Origin: Streptomyces odonnellii
Lineage (GTDB): Bacteria > Actinomycetota > Actinomycetes > Streptomycetales > Streptomycetaceae
DNA length: 59,049 bases
Direction: 5' to 3'
Assembly: GCF_000981895.1 (NCBI RefSeq)
Contig: NZ_LATD01000098.1
Span: 1-59,049 of the forward strand
Shown here: positions 1 through 8,606 of the stretch, one piece after another
How positions within the stretch are numbered: the first letter of the stretch is position 1
Layout of the letters: every line of letters starts with the position of its first letter
Position numbers and translations under genes: made by a program
Notes under the pieces: generated by a model
What the model was told of the DNA's origin: nothing
What the model saw: only the letters and a program-made list of their open reading frames with translations
Database searches by the model: none

Positions 1-164
1 CCGCGGGCGATTTCCCCGGGCCGTATCCCCGGCCGCGCCCCGGGCCGTGCCCCGGGCCGCGCCCCCGGCCGTGCCCCAGGGCGTGCCCCCGAGCGGCGAC
101 CGGCCGTGCCCCGGGCGCCGACCGGGGCGCTCGGCCCCGCGCCCACCGGCATACCCTGGCGGGC
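1..164. other. GC-rich non-coding lead-in
   Basis: No gene is supported here. The stretch consists of short, slipped copies of a C-rich unit (CCGTGCCCCGGGCCG and variants). Frames open across it because of base composition, but they show no family similarity. Its right end carries a candidate -10 element, TACCCT, at 152-157, seven bases before the first gene. Confidence 0.6.
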
Positions 165-851
165 ATGGCCATGTTGATCCTCGTACGTCACGGACGCTCC
201 ACCGCCAACACCGCGGGCGTGCTCGCCGGCTGGACGCCGGGGGTTGCCCTCGACGAGCGCGGCGCCGAGCAGGCCGCCGCGCTGCCGGGCCGGCTGGCCG
301 GGGTGCCGCTCGCCGCCGTCGTCACCAGCCCGCTCCAGCGCTGCCGCGAGACGCTCCAGCCACTGCTCGACGCCCGCCCCGGGCTGGAGGCGCGGACCGA
401 CGAGCGGATCGGCGAGTGCCACTACGGCGACTGGTCGGGCCGCAAGCTGGCCGAGCTGGCGGACGAGCCGCTGATGACCGTCGTACAGCAGCACCCCTCC
501 GCCGCCGTGTTCCCCGGCGGCGAATCCATGCGCGCCATGCAGACACGCGCCGTGGAGGCCGTACGGGAGTGGAACGCGCGGATCGAGGAGGAGCACGGCG
601 AGGACGCCGTCTTCCTGATGTGCTCCCACGGGGACATCATCAAGGCGCTCGTGGCGGACGCCCTTGGGATGCATCTGGACCTCTTCCAGCGCATCCATGT
701 GGACCCCTGCTCGGTGACCGCCATCCGGTACACACGCCTGCGCCCCTTCCTGACCCGGCTCGGCGACACCGGGGATCTCGCCGGACTGGCGCCTCGTGAG
801 AACAGCGGCGGCGGCAGCGGTGTTGTGGGAGGCGGCGCGGGAGCACCGTGA
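165..851 (+). CDS. Histidine phosphatase, MSMEG_4193/Rv2135c-like
   Basis: A 228-residue histidine phosphatase (phosphoglycerate mutase-like) superfamily protein, predicted to hydrolyse a phosphomonoester through a phosphohistidine. The RHG signature LVRHGRST lies at residues 6-13, a second basic site (SPLQRCRET) near 53-61, a GECHYGDWSG motif near 83-92, and the second catalytic histidine in MCSHGDI near 152. The C-terminus ends in a Gly-rich tail. ATG at 165 is used; an in-frame ATG at 171 also exists. TACCCT seven bases upstream suggests leaderless transcription. It heads a same-strand cassette with DUF3090, an SCO1664-family protein and mshC; mycobacteria keep the same neighbours (Rv2135c, Rv2134c, Rv2133c, mshC, from memory). 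The substrate is unknown. The family is confident; a role in mycothiol synthesis is inference. Confidence 0.9.
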   Translation: MAMLILVRHGRSTANTAGVLAGWTPGVALDERGAEQAAALPGRLAGVPLAAVVTSPLQRCRETLQPLLDARPGLEARTDERIGECHYGDWSGRKLAELADEPLMTVVQQHPSAAVFPGGESMRAMQTRAVEAVREWNARIEEEHGEDAVFLMCSHGDIIKALVADALGMHLDLFQRIHVDPCSVTAIRYTRLRPFLTRLGDTGDLAGLAPRENSGGGSGVVGGGAGAP

Positions 852-945
852 TCGCTCCGCGCAGTAGGGTGGACGCGCCGTCCGCGTGATCCAGGGGCCG
901 TCCCCGGACCCCGGTTCCGCCCACTGCTGTTGATCTGTATCCGTC

Positions 946-986
946 ACGCCATATCCATCACGCCACATACGCGTTACGCCATATCC
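946..986 (+). repeat. Short direct repeat, 30-bp period
   Basis: ACGCCATATCC occurs at 946-956 and 976-986. It is embedded in a run of ATCCGTCAC and ATCCATCAC variants from 939 to 1005. The run lies between the phosphatase and DUF3090 genes, with less GC-rich composition than its surroundings. It may be a slipped-strand expansion or a multi-site operator; nothing shows which. Confidence 0.5.
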
Positions 987-1041
987 GTCACCGAATCCGT
1001 CACTGCCCGTCAGTGCCGGACGATTTCCAAGGGAGCAGGAC

Positions 1042-1632
1042 GTGTCCCGTCAGGTGTTCCTCTACGATCCGCCGGACCGCTTCGTGGCCGGTACGGTCGG
1101 GCTGCCTGGACGCCGTACGTTCTTCCTCCAGGCTTCCGCCGGGGGGCGCGTCACCAGCGTCGCCCTGGAGAAGACCCAGGTGGCCGCGCTCGCCGAGCGC
1201 ATCGACGAGCTGCTCGACGAGGTCGTACGCCGTACCGGGGGGAACGCCCCCGTACCGGTCATGGCGCCCTCCGAGATCTCCGACTCCGCCCCGCTGGACG
1301 CCCCCGTCGAGGAGGAGTTCCGGGTCGGCACCATGGCGCTGGCCTGGGACGGCGACGAGCAGCGCATGATCGTCGAGGCCCAGGCCCTCGTCGAGCTGGA
1401 CGCCGACACCGAGGAGGACCTCGCGGAGGCCGAGGAGCGGCTGCTCCAGGACGAGGAGAACGGCCCGCCGATGCTCCGCGTCCGGCTCTCCGGCGCCCAG
1501 GCCAGGGCCTTCGCCAAGCGCGCCCTGGACGTGGTCAACGCGGGCCGGCCGCCGTGTCCGCTGTGCAGTCTGCCGCTCGATCCGGAAGGACATGTATGCC
1601 CGCGCCAGAACGGATACCGCCGCGGAGCGTGA
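1042..1632 (+). CDS. DUF3090 domain protein
   Basis: A 196-residue protein of the actinobacterial DUF3090 family, with no established biochemical function. It begins MSRQVFLYDPPDRF from a GTG preceded by GGGAGCAGGA. The body is acidic (VELDADTEEDLAEAEE near 116-131) and the C-terminus carries CPLC...C, resembling a zinc knuckle (CPLCSLPLDPEGHVC, residues 173-187). The length is typical of the family. It overlaps the next gene by 37 bases, so the two are probably translationally coupled. The mycobacterial homologue (Rv2134c, from memory) also sits between the histidine phosphatase and the SCO1664-type protein, implying a shared task. Cytoplasmic: no signal peptide or membrane segment is seen. 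Confidence 0.9.
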   Translation: MSRQVFLYDPPDRFVAGTVGLPGRRTFFLQASAGGRVTSVALEKTQVAALAERIDELLDEVVRRTGGNAPVPVMAPSEISDSAPLDAPVEEEFRVGTMALAWDGDEQRMIVEAQALVELDADTEEDLAEAEERLLQDEENGPPMLRVRLSGAQARAFAKRALDVVNAGRPPCPLCSLPLDPEGHVCPRQNGYRRGA

Positions 1633-2423
1633 CCGTTGCCGATCTGCTCGCCAAGGGCGAGCTGACCGTGCGCGGGCAGATCCGTGAGGCGTCCAACGCG
1701 GTGCTCTACTGCTCCGTCTCGTACGAGGGCGAAGAGGCCCACTGCGTCTACAAGCCGGTCGCGGGGGAGCGGCCCCTGTGGGACTTCCCCGACGGCACGC
1801 TCGCCCAGCGCGAGGTCGCCGCGTACGAGGTCTCCGAGGCGACCGGGTGGGCCCTGGTGCCGCCGACCGTGCTGCGGGACGGCCCGTACGGTCAGGGCAT
1901 GTGCCAGCTCTGGATCGAGTCCGAGGAGGAGGGGGCGGCCCCGCCGCTGCTGGCCCTGGTCGAGGGCGAGGAGCCGGACGACGGCTGGAAGGCGGTCGGC
2001 TTCGCCGAGGTCGGCGAGGGGCGCACGGCACTGCTCGTGCACGCCGACGACGAGCGGCTGCGCCGGCTCGCGGTGCTCGACGCGGTCATCAACAACGGTG
2101 ACCGCAAGGGCGGGCATCTGCTCTCCGCCGCCGGGGGGAAGCTCTACGGCATCGACCACGGTGTCACCTTCAATGTCGACGACAAGCTGCGCACCCTGCT
2201 GTGGGGCTGGGCCGGCGATCCGCTGCCGGCGGAGGTGCTCGACGTGCTCGCGCGGCTGGAGGACTCCCTGACGGAGCAGGCGCCCCTCGCCACCCGGCTG
2301 GCCGAACTCATCACGGCGGCCGAGACCGACGCCGTACGGGCCCGGGTCCGTGAGCTGCTCCGTACCGGCCGGCACCCGGAGCCCTCGGGCCAGTGGCCGG
2401 CGATCCCCTGGCCGCCGGTCTAG
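1596..2423 (+). CDS. SCO1664-family PI3/4-kinase-like protein
   Basis: A 275-residue protein of the SCO1664 family, related in fold to phosphatidylinositol 3-/4-kinases. Visible kinase-like features are a candidate nucleotide-binding lysine in HCVYKPVAGERPLWDFP (near residue 50), a catalytic-loop-like VINNGDRKGGHL near 165-176, and YGIDHGVTFN near 186-195 where a DFG-type metal-binding Asp would lie. The start is ATG at 1596 with GGAAGG six bases upstream, inside the end of the DUF3090 gene. An ATG at 1592 is in another frame. A kinase-like protein next to a phosphatase and beside mshC suggests action on an inositol- or sugar-phosphate-like small molecule, but no substrate is known. The family is confident; the activity is inference. 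Confidence 0.88.
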   Translation: MPAPERIPPRSVTVADLLAKGELTVRGQIREASNAVLYCSVSYEGEEAHCVYKPVAGERPLWDFPDGTLAQREVAAYEVSEATGWALVPPTVLRDGPYGQGMCQLWIESEEEGAAPPLLALVEGEEPDDGWKAVGFAEVGEGRTALLVHADDERLRRLAVLDAVINNGDRKGGHLLSAAGGKLYGIDHGVTFNVDDKLRTLLWGWAGDPLPAEVLDVLARLEDSLTEQAPLATRLAELITAAETDAVRARVRELLRTGRHPEPSGQWPAIPWPPV

Positions 2424-2567
2424 AACCCCTCCCGGCATCCGACGGAGCCCGGTCCCGTCCGGCGCGCATCTCCCGGACGGCACAAGCATGTTCCGGCCCG
2501 GGGCGCAAGAGTGCCCGGGCGGCCACGAGGGCACCCATCCGGTTCGTATCCGGAACTTCCATCCGGT

Positions 2568-2573
2568 TACGCT
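2568..2573 (+). promoter_or_regulatory. Candidate -10 of a leaderless mshC transcript
   Basis: TACGCT lies six bases before the mshC start at 2580, the spacing expected if transcription begins at or next to the ATG. No good ribosome-binding site is present for that ATG, which fits leaderless initiation. The -35 region is not clear. Confidence 0.45.
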
Positions 2574-2579
2574 CATGGC

Positions 2580-3809
2580 ATGTATGCCTGGCCCGCTTCC
2601 GAGGTCCCCGCCCTGCCTGGCAGTGGCCGCGACCTCAGGATTCACGACACCTCGACCAATGGCCGAGTCACCCTCGAGCCCGGTCCCGTCGCCCGTATCT
2701 ACGTCTGCGGCATCACCCCGTACGACGCGACCCACATGGGTCATGCGGCGACCTACAACGCGTTCGACCTCGTTCAGCGCGTGTGGCTCGACACGAAGCG
2801 GCAGGTTCAGTACGTCCAGAACGTGACGGATGTCGACGATCCGCTGCTGGAGCGGGCGCGGCGCGACGGGGTGGACTGGACCGGTCTCGCGGAGCGCGAG
2901 ACAACGCTCTTCCGGGAGGACATGACCGCGCTGCGGATGCTGCCGCCCCAGCACTACATCGGCGCGGTCGAGGCGATACCGGGCATCGTGCCGCTGGTGG
3001 AGCGGCTGCGTGACGCCGGGGCGGCGTACGAACTCGACGGCGACATCTACTTCTCGGTGGCGGCCGACCCGCACTTCGGCGAGGTCTCCCGGCTCGACAC
3101 CGAGGCCATGCGGCTGCTGTCGGCGGAGCGCGGCGGCGACCCCGACAGGCCGGGCAAGAAGAACCCCCTGGACCCGGTGCTCTGGCTGGCCGCCCGCCCG
3201 GGCGAGCCGAGCTGGGACGGAGGCACGCTGGGCCGGGGCAGGCCCGGCTGGCACATCGAGTGCGTGGCCATCGCCCTCGACCACCTCGGCATGGGCTTCG
3301 ACGTCCAGGGCGGCGGCAGCGATCTGGCCTTCCCGCACCACGAGATGGGCGCCTCGCACGCCCAGGCGCTGACCGGTGAGCACCCCTTCGCACGCACCTA
3401 TGTGCACGCCGGGATGGTCGCCCTCAACGGCGAGAAGATGTCCAAATCCAAGGGCAACCTCGTCTTCGTGTCCACGCTGCGCCGCGAGGGCGTGGACCCG
3501 GCGGCGATCCGGCTCGCCCTGCTCGCGCACCACTACCGTTCCGACTGGGAGTGGACCGACGAGGTCCTCCGGGAGGCCGAGGAGCGGCTGGCGCGCTGGC
3601 GGGCCGCGGTGTCGCGGCCTGACGCACCGGCGGCCGAGGGGCTGCTCGAAGAGATCCGCGAGGCACTGGCGGACGATCTGGACGCCCCGGCGGCGCTGGG
3701 GGCGGTCGACCGCTGGGCGGCGCTCCAGGACTCCACGGGCGGTACGGACGAGGGGGCGCCCGGCGTGGTTTCCCGAGCGGTCGACGCACTGCTGGGAGTC
3801 GCGCTCTAG
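2580..3809 (+). CDS. mshC: Mycothiol ligase MshC
   Basis: Cysteine:1-D-myo-inosityl 2-amino-2-deoxy-alpha-D-glucopyranoside ligase, which joins cysteine to GlcN-Ins in mycothiol synthesis using ATP. It is a class-I aminoacyl-tRNA synthetase-like enzyme derived from CysRS. The HIGH-type motif HMGH is at residues 52-55, a zinc/cysteine-pocket Cys in [12 protein letters not shown] near 43, [13 protein letters not shown] near 225, and KMSKSKGN at 286-293. The 409-residue length matches actinobacterial MshC, and the MYAWP start is typical. A CysS paralogue is less likely because the C-terminal tRNA-binding extension is absent and the [13 protein letters not shown] motif is MshC-like. A strong hairpin terminator follows at 3827. 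Confidence 0.96.
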   Translation: MYAWPASEVPALPGSGRDLRIHDTSTNGRVTLEPGPVARIYVCGITPYDATHMGHAATYNAFDLVQRVWLDTKRQVQYVQNVTDVDDPLLERARRDGVDWTGLAERETTLFREDMTALRMLPPQHYIGAVEAIPGIVPLVERLRDAGAAYELDGDIYFSVAADPHFGEVSRLDTEAMRLLSAERGGDPDRPGKKNPLDPVLWLAARPGEPSWDGGTLGRGRPGWHIECVAIALDHLGMGFDVQGGGSDLAFPHHEMGASHAQALTGEHPFARTYVHAGMVALNGEKMSKSKGNLVFVSTLRREGVDPAAIRLALLAHHYRSDWEWTDEVLREAEERLARWRAAVSRPDAPAAEGLLEEIREALADDLDAPAALGAVDRWAALQDSTGGTDEGAPGVVSRAVDALLGVAL

Positions 3810-3826
3810 AAGTGCTCAAGGCGTGA

Positions 3827-3855
3827 TCCTGGACCGCTCCAGGAGCGGTCCAGGA
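3827..3855 (+). terminator. Terminator after mshC
   Basis: A 14-bp perfect inverted repeat: TCCTGGACCGCTCC at 3827-3840 and GGAGCGGTCCAGGA at 3842-3855, with a single central base. It lies 18 bases after the mshC stop. There is no U-tract, as is usual in Streptomyces. Confidence 0.75.
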
Positions 3856-3880
3856 CTGCTCCAGGCGTACGGAGCCGCCA

Positions 3881-3930
3881 GACCCGGGCCTCTGGCTCCG
3901 GACCCGGGCCTCTGGCTCCGGACCCGGGCC
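3881..3930 (+). repeat. 20-bp tandem repeat, 2.5 copies
   Basis: GACCCGGGCCTCTGGCTCCG occurs exactly at 3881-3900 and 3901-3920, and its first ten bases recur at 3921-3930. Degenerate derivatives (ACGCGGGTCTC) continue to about 3990. It lies between two terminators in the convergent mshC/PAC2 gap. Function unknown; probably a replication-slippage product. Confidence 0.8.
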
Positions 3931-4023
3931 CCCGCCGCCGGGCACGGGTCTCTGCCTGCGGACGCGGGTCTCGGGACGCGGGTCTCTGGTTACGGTCTCC
4001 GGATGCCGTCTCCGGATGTACGG

Positions 4024-4056
4024 AGCGGGGCGGCGCCCCAGTGGCGCCGCCCCGCT
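4024..4056. terminator. Terminator of the PAC2 gene
   Basis: A 14-bp perfect stem, AGCGGGGCGGCGCC at 4024-4037 and GGCGCCGCCCCGCT at 4043-4056, with a CCAGT loop. It sits 28 bases past the stop of the minus-strand PAC2 gene and can work in either direction between the convergent genes. Confidence 0.8.
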
Positions 4057-4084
4057 CTCTCCGTTCCGCCGCCGGGGCGAGCCC

Positions 4085-5137
4085 TCAGTCCTCCGAGGAA
4101 TCGTCCTCGCCGTCCGGCCCCGGCTGAGGACCTCCCGTACCCGGCTCCGAGCCCTGGTCGGTGTCCTTGCCGGACTCGCCGCCACCGCGCGGCGGCCGCT
4201 GCGCCCGGCCGCGCCCGCCCGAGGCGTCCCGCAGATATGACGGGCCCTCACCGCTCTCCGTGGCATGGCCTCCCGGCGCCTGCCCGGGACCGGGACCGCC
4301 GTCGCGCCGACGCAGATAGCGTTCGAATTCCCGGGCGATGGCCTCGCCGGACGCCTCGGGAAGCTCGGCGGTGTCCCGCGCCTCCTCCAGCGACTGGACG
4401 TACTCCGCCACCTCGCTGTCCTCGGCGGCCAGTTGGTCCACCCCGAGCTGCCAGGCCCGCGCGTCCTCGGCCAGCTCGCCCAGCGGGATCCGCAGCCCGA
4501 TCAGGTCCTCCAGCCGGTTCAGCAGGGCCAGTGTCGCCTTCGGGTTCGGCGGCTGCGAGACATAGTGCGGCACCGCGGCCCACAGGCTCACCGCGGGGAC
4601 GCCGGCATGGGTGCAGGCCTCCTGGAGGATGCCGACGATGCCGGTCGGTCCCTCGTACCGGGTCTCCTCCAGATCCATCGTCCGGGCCAGGTCGGTGTCC
4701 GAGGTGACACCGCTGACCGGCACCGGCCGGGTGTGCGGGGTGTCACCGAGCAGCGCGCCCAGGATGACCACCATCTCCACGCCCAGCTCATGGGCGAAGC
4801 CCAGCAGCTCGTTGCAGAACGACCGCCAGCGCATGGACGGTTCGATACCCCGGACCAGCACCAGGTCACGGGGCTTCTCGCCGCCGACCCGCACCACGGA
4901 GAGCCGGGTGGTCGGCCAGGTGATCTTCCGCAGGCCGCCGTCCAGATAGACCGTGGGCCGATTGACCTGGAAGTCGTAGTAGTCCTCGGCGTCGAGCGCC
5001 GCGAACACCTCGCCCTTCCACTCCCGGTCGAGATGGGCGACCGCTGTGGAGGCTGCGTCGCCCGCGTCGTTCCAGCCCTCGAACGCGGCCACCATGACCG
5101 GGTCGATCAGCTCGGGAACCCCCTCGAGCTCGATCAC
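4085..5137 (-). CDS. PAC2-family protein
   Basis: A 350-residue member of the PAC2 family (formerly DUF75), related to archaeal and eukaryotic proteasome-assembly chaperones. The bacterial role is not established. It begins MIELEGVPELIDPVMVAAFEGWNDAGDAAS, the family's signature N-terminus. The start is GTG at 5137, preceded by AAGGAGG at six bases. An upstream ATG would add 13 residues but lacks a site. The folded domain appears to end near residue 265 (LRRRDGG), followed by a Gly/Pro-rich, finally acidic low-complexity tail of about 85 residues. It lies convergent to mshC. Although a Pup-proteasome locus is present 21 kb away, family membership alone does not show a proteasome role. Confidence 0.9.
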   Translation of the reverse strand: MIELEGVPELIDPVMVAAFEGWNDAGDAASTAVAHLDREWKGEVFAALDAEDYYDFQVNRPTVYLDGGLRKITWPTTRLSVVRVGGEKPRDLVLVRGIEPSMRWRSFCNELLGFAHELGVEMVVILGALLGDTPHTRPVPVSGVTSDTDLARTMDLEETRYEGPTGIVGILQEACTHAGVPAVSLWAAVPHYVSQPPNPKATLALLNRLEDLIGLRIPLGELAEDARAWQLGVDQLAAEDSEVAEYVQSLEEARDTAELPEASGEAIAREFERYLRRRDGGPGPGQAPGGHATESGEGPSYLRDASGGRGRAQRPPRGGGESGKDTDQGSEPGTGGPQPGPDGEDDSSED

Positions 5138-5388
5138 CCAGTGCCTCCTTCCGAAGTTCCCTTTCGTACGGACCAACCTTACGGCTTTCCGCGTGCCCGC
5201 CCGCAGCCCCGTGCACGCCCGGGTGAACTTCGGCGAACCGGGGCATAGGCCGGAGAACCGATGCTTCTTTCTGAAGATTCATCCGAGCTGTCATCGTATT
5301 TTTCGTTCTAACTCTGGACGATCGCGCCTCCCCGACGCTATACATCGGATGACCGCATCAGGTCGGATGTTCTTCTCAGGGAGCGTGC
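5138..5388. promoter_or_regulatory. Divergent promoter region, PAC2 / L-fuconate genes
   Basis: This 251-base gap separates the minus-strand PAC2 gene from the plus-strand dehydratase gene. It is less GC-rich than its surroundings around 5280-5320 (TCGTATTTTTCGTTCTAACTC), as expected for promoters. Its right half carries the predicted operator at 5340-5354 and a weaker related sequence, GTCGGATGT, at 5362-5370. Confidence 0.55.
5340..5354 (+). promoter_or_regulatory. Predicted operator of the FCD/GntR regulator
   Basis: ATACATCGGATGACC matches 12 of 15 positions of the perfect palindrome found 11 bases upstream of the regulator gene (ATACATCGGATGTAT, read on its coding strand). It lies 35 bases before the dehydratase start. 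A partial third copy, GTCGGATGT, follows at 5362-5370. GntR-type dimers bind such palindromes. The match is seen directly; the binding is inferred. Confidence 0.6.
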
Positions 5389-6711
5389 ATGAGTCAGACC
5401 GTCACGGGGTTCGAGGTTCACGACATCCGTTTTCCCACCTCGGAACAGCTCGACGGCTCCGACGCCATGAACCCGGATCCCGACTACTCGGCCGCCTATG
5501 TGGTGCTGCGTACGGACACCGGAGCGGAGGGGCACGGATTCTGCTTCACGATCGGGCGGGGCAACGAGGTCACCGCCGCCGCCATCGAGGCGCTGCGGCC
5601 GTATGTGCTGGGCAGACCGGCGCCGCTCGCCGCGGACGCCCTCGCCGCCCTCTACTTCGAGCTGACCCATGACTCCCAGCTCCGCTGGCTCGGCCCGGAG
5701 AAGGGCGTGATGCACATGGCCGCGGGCGCGGTCGTCAACGCCGCCTGGGACCTGGCGGCGAGCGCCGCGGGCAAGCCCGTCTGGGAGTTCCTCGCCGGCA
5801 TGACGCCCGAGGAACTCGTCTCGCTCGTCGACTTCCGCTATCTCACCGACGCCCTCACCCCCGACGAGGCGCTGGCCATCCTGCGCGCCGCCGAGCCGGG
5901 CCGCGCCGAACGGGCCGCCCGGCTGCGTGCCGAGGGCTACCCCGCGTACACCACCTCGCCCGGCTGGCTCGGCTACTCCGACACCAAGCTCGTCACCCTC
6001 GCCCAGCAGGCCGTCGCCGACGGATTCACACAGATCAAGCTCAAGGTGGGCGGCGATCTGGAGGACGACATACGCCGGATGAAGCTGGCCCGCGCCGCCG
6101 TCGGGCCCGACATCCGGATCGCCGTCGACGCCAACCAGCGCTGGGACGTCGCCGACGCGGTCCGCTGGATGGCGGCCCTCGCCCCGTACGAACCGCACTG
6201 GATCGAGGAGCCCACCAGCCCCGACGACATCCTCGGCCACGCCGCCGTACGGGCCGGTCAGCCGGTCAAGGTGGCCACCGGCGAACATGTCGCCAACCGG
6301 GTCATGTTCAAGCAGCTTCTCCAGGCCGAGGCCGTCGACTACGTTCAGATCGACGCGGCGCGGGTGGCCGGCGTCAACGAGAATCTGGCGATCCTGCTGC
6401 TCGCCGCCAAGTACGGCAGACCCGTCTGCCCGCACGCCGGCGGGGTCGGGCTCTGCGAACTCGTCCAGCATCTCTCGATGTTCGACTACGTCGCGGTGTC
6501 GGGGAGCCGGGAGGACCGGGTCATCGAGTACGTCGACCACCTCCACGAGCACTTCGCCGACCCCGTGGTGATCACCTCAGGACGCTATGCCGCGCCGAGC
6601 GCGCCGGGCTTCTCGGCCCGCATGCTCCCCGGGTCGATCGCCGCGCACCGCTATCCGGAGGGGCCGGTCTGGCAGGCCCGCCGCCGCACCACAGAGGAGA
6701 GCAACCGATGA
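5389..6711 (+). CDS. L-fuconate dehydratase (enolase superfamily)
   Basis: A 440-residue mandelate-racemase-type enolase superfamily enzyme, closest by motif to L-fuconate dehydratase (EC 4.2.1.68), which makes 2-keto-3-deoxy-L-fuconate. It has the catalytic-lysine motif QIKLKVGG near residues 216-223, metal ligands in AVDANQRWD near 245 and [10 protein letters not shown] near 275, a further acidic ligand in ATGEHVANR near 300, and the general-base region [15 protein letters not shown] near 350-364. The N-terminal capping domain ([29 protein letters not shown]) is characteristic of the L-fuconate subgroup. It is the first gene of a five-gene sugar-acid operon, and its stop overlaps the next start (ATGA). 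Other acid-sugar substrates cannot be excluded. Confidence 0.9.
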   Translation: MSQTVTGFEVHDIRFPTSEQLDGSDAMNPDPDYSAAYVVLRTDTGAEGHGFCFTIGRGNEVTAAAIEALRPYVLGRPAPLAADALAALYFELTHDSQLRWLGPEKGVMHMAAGAVVNAAWDLAASAAGKPVWEFLAGMTPEELVSLVDFRYLTDALTPDEALAILRAAEPGRAERAARLRAEGYPAYTTSPGWLGYSDTKLVTLAQQAVADGFTQIKLKVGGDLEDDIRRMKLARAAVGPDIRIAVDANQRWDVADAVRWMAALAPYEPHWIEEPTSPDDILGHAAVRAGQPVKVATGEHVANRVMFKQLLQAEAVDYVQIDAARVAGVNENLAILLLAAKYGRPVCPHAGGVGLCELVQHLSMFDYVAVSGSREDRVIEYVDHLHEHFADPVVITSGRYAAPSAPGFSARMLPGSIAAHRYPEGPVWQARRRTTEESNR

Positions 6712-7484
6712 CGGACGTACGGGACTTCGAGGGGCTCGGCGCCCTGGTGACCGGTGGTGCCTCGGGCATCGGCGCGGCCATCGCCACCCTGCTCCTGGCC
6801 CGGGGCGCGCAGGTCGCCGTACTGGACCGCGACTGCGCGGGCGTGCCCGCCGGGACCCTGCCGCTCAAGGCGGACGTCACCGACGACGAAGCGGTACGGA
6901 CCGCCGTGGACACCGCCGCCGCGGAGTTCGGCGGACTGCACACGGTGGTCTCCAACGCCGGACTCGGCGCCATCGGGACGGTCGCGGACAACCCGGACGA
7001 GGAGTGGCGGCGGGTCCTCGACATCAATGTCCTCGGCATGGTCCGCACCGCCCGGCACGCCCTGCCCCATCTGCGCCGCTCGGCACCCGAGCGGCCCGGC
7101 TGCGTCTCGATCACCCAGACCTGCTCGATCGCCGCCACCGCAGGACTGCCGCAGCGCGCCCTCTACAGCGCCAGCAAGGGCGCGGTGCTGTCGCTGACCC
7201 TGGCGATGGCCGCCGACCACGTCCGCGAGGGCATCCGGGTCAACTGCGTCAACCCGGGCACCGCCGACACCCCCTGGGTGGGCCGGCTGCTCGACCAGGC
7301 CGCGGACCCCGAGGCGGAACGCGCCGCCCTCGAAGCCCGCCAGCCCACCGGACGGCTCGTCGCCGCGGCCGAGGTCGCCGCCGCCGTCGCCTATCTCGCC
7401 AGCCCCGCCGCGGCCGCCGTCACGGGGACGGCGCTCGCGGTCGACGGCGGAATGCAGGGACTGCGCCTGCGGCCCGCCAACTGA
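6708..7484 (+). CDS. SDR dehydrogenase, probably 2-keto-3-deoxy-L-fuconate dehydrogenase
   Basis: A 258-residue classical short-chain dehydrogenase/reductase. The NAD(P)-binding [10 protein letters not shown] is near residues 17-26, with an acidic residue at the end of strand 2 (AVLDRD) favouring NAD. NAG is near 82-84, the catalytic Ser lies in QTCSIAA, and YSASK supplies Tyr and Lys near 149-153. GTADTPW near 185 is a substrate-loop motif common in this subgroup. The four-base overlap with the dehydratase gene implies coupling and the next pathway step: oxidation of 2-keto-3-deoxy-L-fuconate to the 2,4-diketo acid. The fold and coenzyme type are read from sequence; the substrate is inferred from context. 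Confidence 0.85.
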   Translation: MTDVRDFEGLGALVTGGASGIGAAIATLLLARGAQVAVLDRDCAGVPAGTLPLKADVTDDEAVRTAVDTAAAEFGGLHTVVSNAGLGAIGTVADNPDEEWRRVLDINVLGMVRTARHALPHLRRSAPERPGCVSITQTCSIAATAGLPQRALYSASKGAVLSLTLAMAADHVREGIRVNCVNPGTADTPWVGRLLDQAADPEAERAALEARQPTGRLVAAAEVAAAVAYLASPAAAAVTGTALAVDGGMQGLRLRPAN

Positions 7485-7515
7485 GCCGCACCTCACCAAA
7501 AAGGATCGGGACATC

Positions 7516-8604
7516 ATGCAGCGACACCGCACGGGACGCATCGCCCCGCAGAGACTTCCACTCCGGCGGCTCCGTACGACGGGAGCCTCGGCCTGCGCCG
7601 TGGTCCTCGCCGTCGCGGCGCTGGCCGGCTGCAACCGTGACCAGGGCAGCGACGCCGCGGGCGGCGGCAAGGTCGGTATCGACCTGCCGCGCAGCGACAG
7701 CGACTTCTGGAACTCGTACCAGCAGTACATCGAGAAGGGCGTCGACGGGGGCGAGGTCGAGGCGCTCCCCCTGACCAACTCGCAGAACGACATCGGAAAG
7801 CTCGTCTCCAATGTCCAGGTCTTCACCGACCAGGGCGCCAAGGCCGTCGTCATGGCCCCGCAGGACACCGGCGCGATAGCCGAGACGCTCCAGACGCTGA
7901 GCGACAAGAAGATCCCCGTCATCAGCGTGGACACCCGCCCCGACAAGGGCGACGTCTACATGGTCGTACGGGCCGACAACCGCGCGTACGGCGAGAAGGC
8001 CTGCCAGTACCTGGGCGAGCAGCTCAAGGGCAAGGGCAAGGTCGTCGAGTTCCAGGGCGACCTCGCCTCCATCAACGGGCGTGACCGCTCCGAGGCGTTC
8101 AAGTCCTGCATGGACCAGAAGTTCCCCGGTATCCAGGTCTTCGAGCTGGCCACCGAGTGGAAGGGCGACGTGGCCTCCGCCAAGCTCCAGTCCACGCTGG
8201 CCGCCCACCCCGACATCAACGGCATCTACATGCAGGCCGGCGGTGTCTTCCTCCAGCCGACCCTCGCCCTGCTGGAGCAGAAGAAGCTCCTCAAGGCGCC
8301 CGGCACCTCGGGGCACATCACGATCATCTCCAACGACGGCATCCCCGAGGAACTGGACGCCATCCGCGAGGGGAAGATCGACGCCACCGTCTCCCAGCCG
8401 GCCGACCTCTACGCCAACTACGCGCTGTACTGGGCCAAGCAGGCGCTCGCGGGCGTGACTCCCAAGGAAGGCCCGACCGACCACGACTCCACCATCATCA
8501 AGATCCCGAACGGCTTCGAGGACCAGCTTCCCGCGCCGCTCGTGACCAAGGAGAACGTGGACGACCCGAAGCTGTGGGCCAACCAGCTGGAGAAGAAGAG
8601 CTAG
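7516..8604 (+). CDS. Sugar ABC transporter substrate-binding lipoprotein
   Basis: A 362-residue ribose/galactose-type periplasmic-binding-like lipoprotein that should capture the sugar outside the membrane. An Arg-rich N-region and hydrophobic stretch lead to a lipobox LAGC with the lipidated Cys at residue 39. Downstream, family features include SDFWNSYQQYIEKGV, QNDIGKLVSNVQ, VDTRPDKGDVYMVVRADNRAYGEKAC, and ISNDGIPEELDAIREGKIDATVSQP, the hinge and sugar-pocket regions. AAAGGATCGGGACATC precedes the ATG. It is followed two bases later by the ATPase gene. The neighbouring enzymes suggest an L-fucose- or L-fuconate-like ligand; the sequence alone does not identify it. Confidence 0.93.
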   Translation: MQRHRTGRIAPQRLPLRRLRTTGASACAVVLAVAALAGCNRDQGSDAAGGGKVGIDLPRSDSDFWNSYQQYIEKGVDGGEVEALPLTNSQNDIGKLVSNVQVFTDQGAKAVVMAPQDTGAIAETLQTLSDKKIPVISVDTRPDKGDVYMVVRADNRAYGEKACQYLGEQLKGKGKVVEFQGDLASINGRDRSEAFKSCMDQKFPGIQVFELATEWKGDVASAKLQSTLAAHPDINGIYMQAGGVFLQPTLALLEQKKLLKAPGTSGHITIISNDGIPEELDAIREGKIDATVSQPADLYANYALYWAKQALAGVTPKEGPTDHDSTIIKIPNGFEDQLPAPLVTKENVDDPKLWANQLEKKS

Positions 8605-8606
8605 CG

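Noticed and set aside
1062..3533. Long open frame (823 codons) on the minus strand across the mshC cassette
   Set aside because: It is antisense to four well-conserved genes and has no recognisable domain. High GC leaves opposite-strand frames open.
2580..3809. Cysteinyl-tRNA synthetase CysS
   Set aside because: Length, the MYAWP start and the lack of the tRNA-binding C-terminal region favour MshC.
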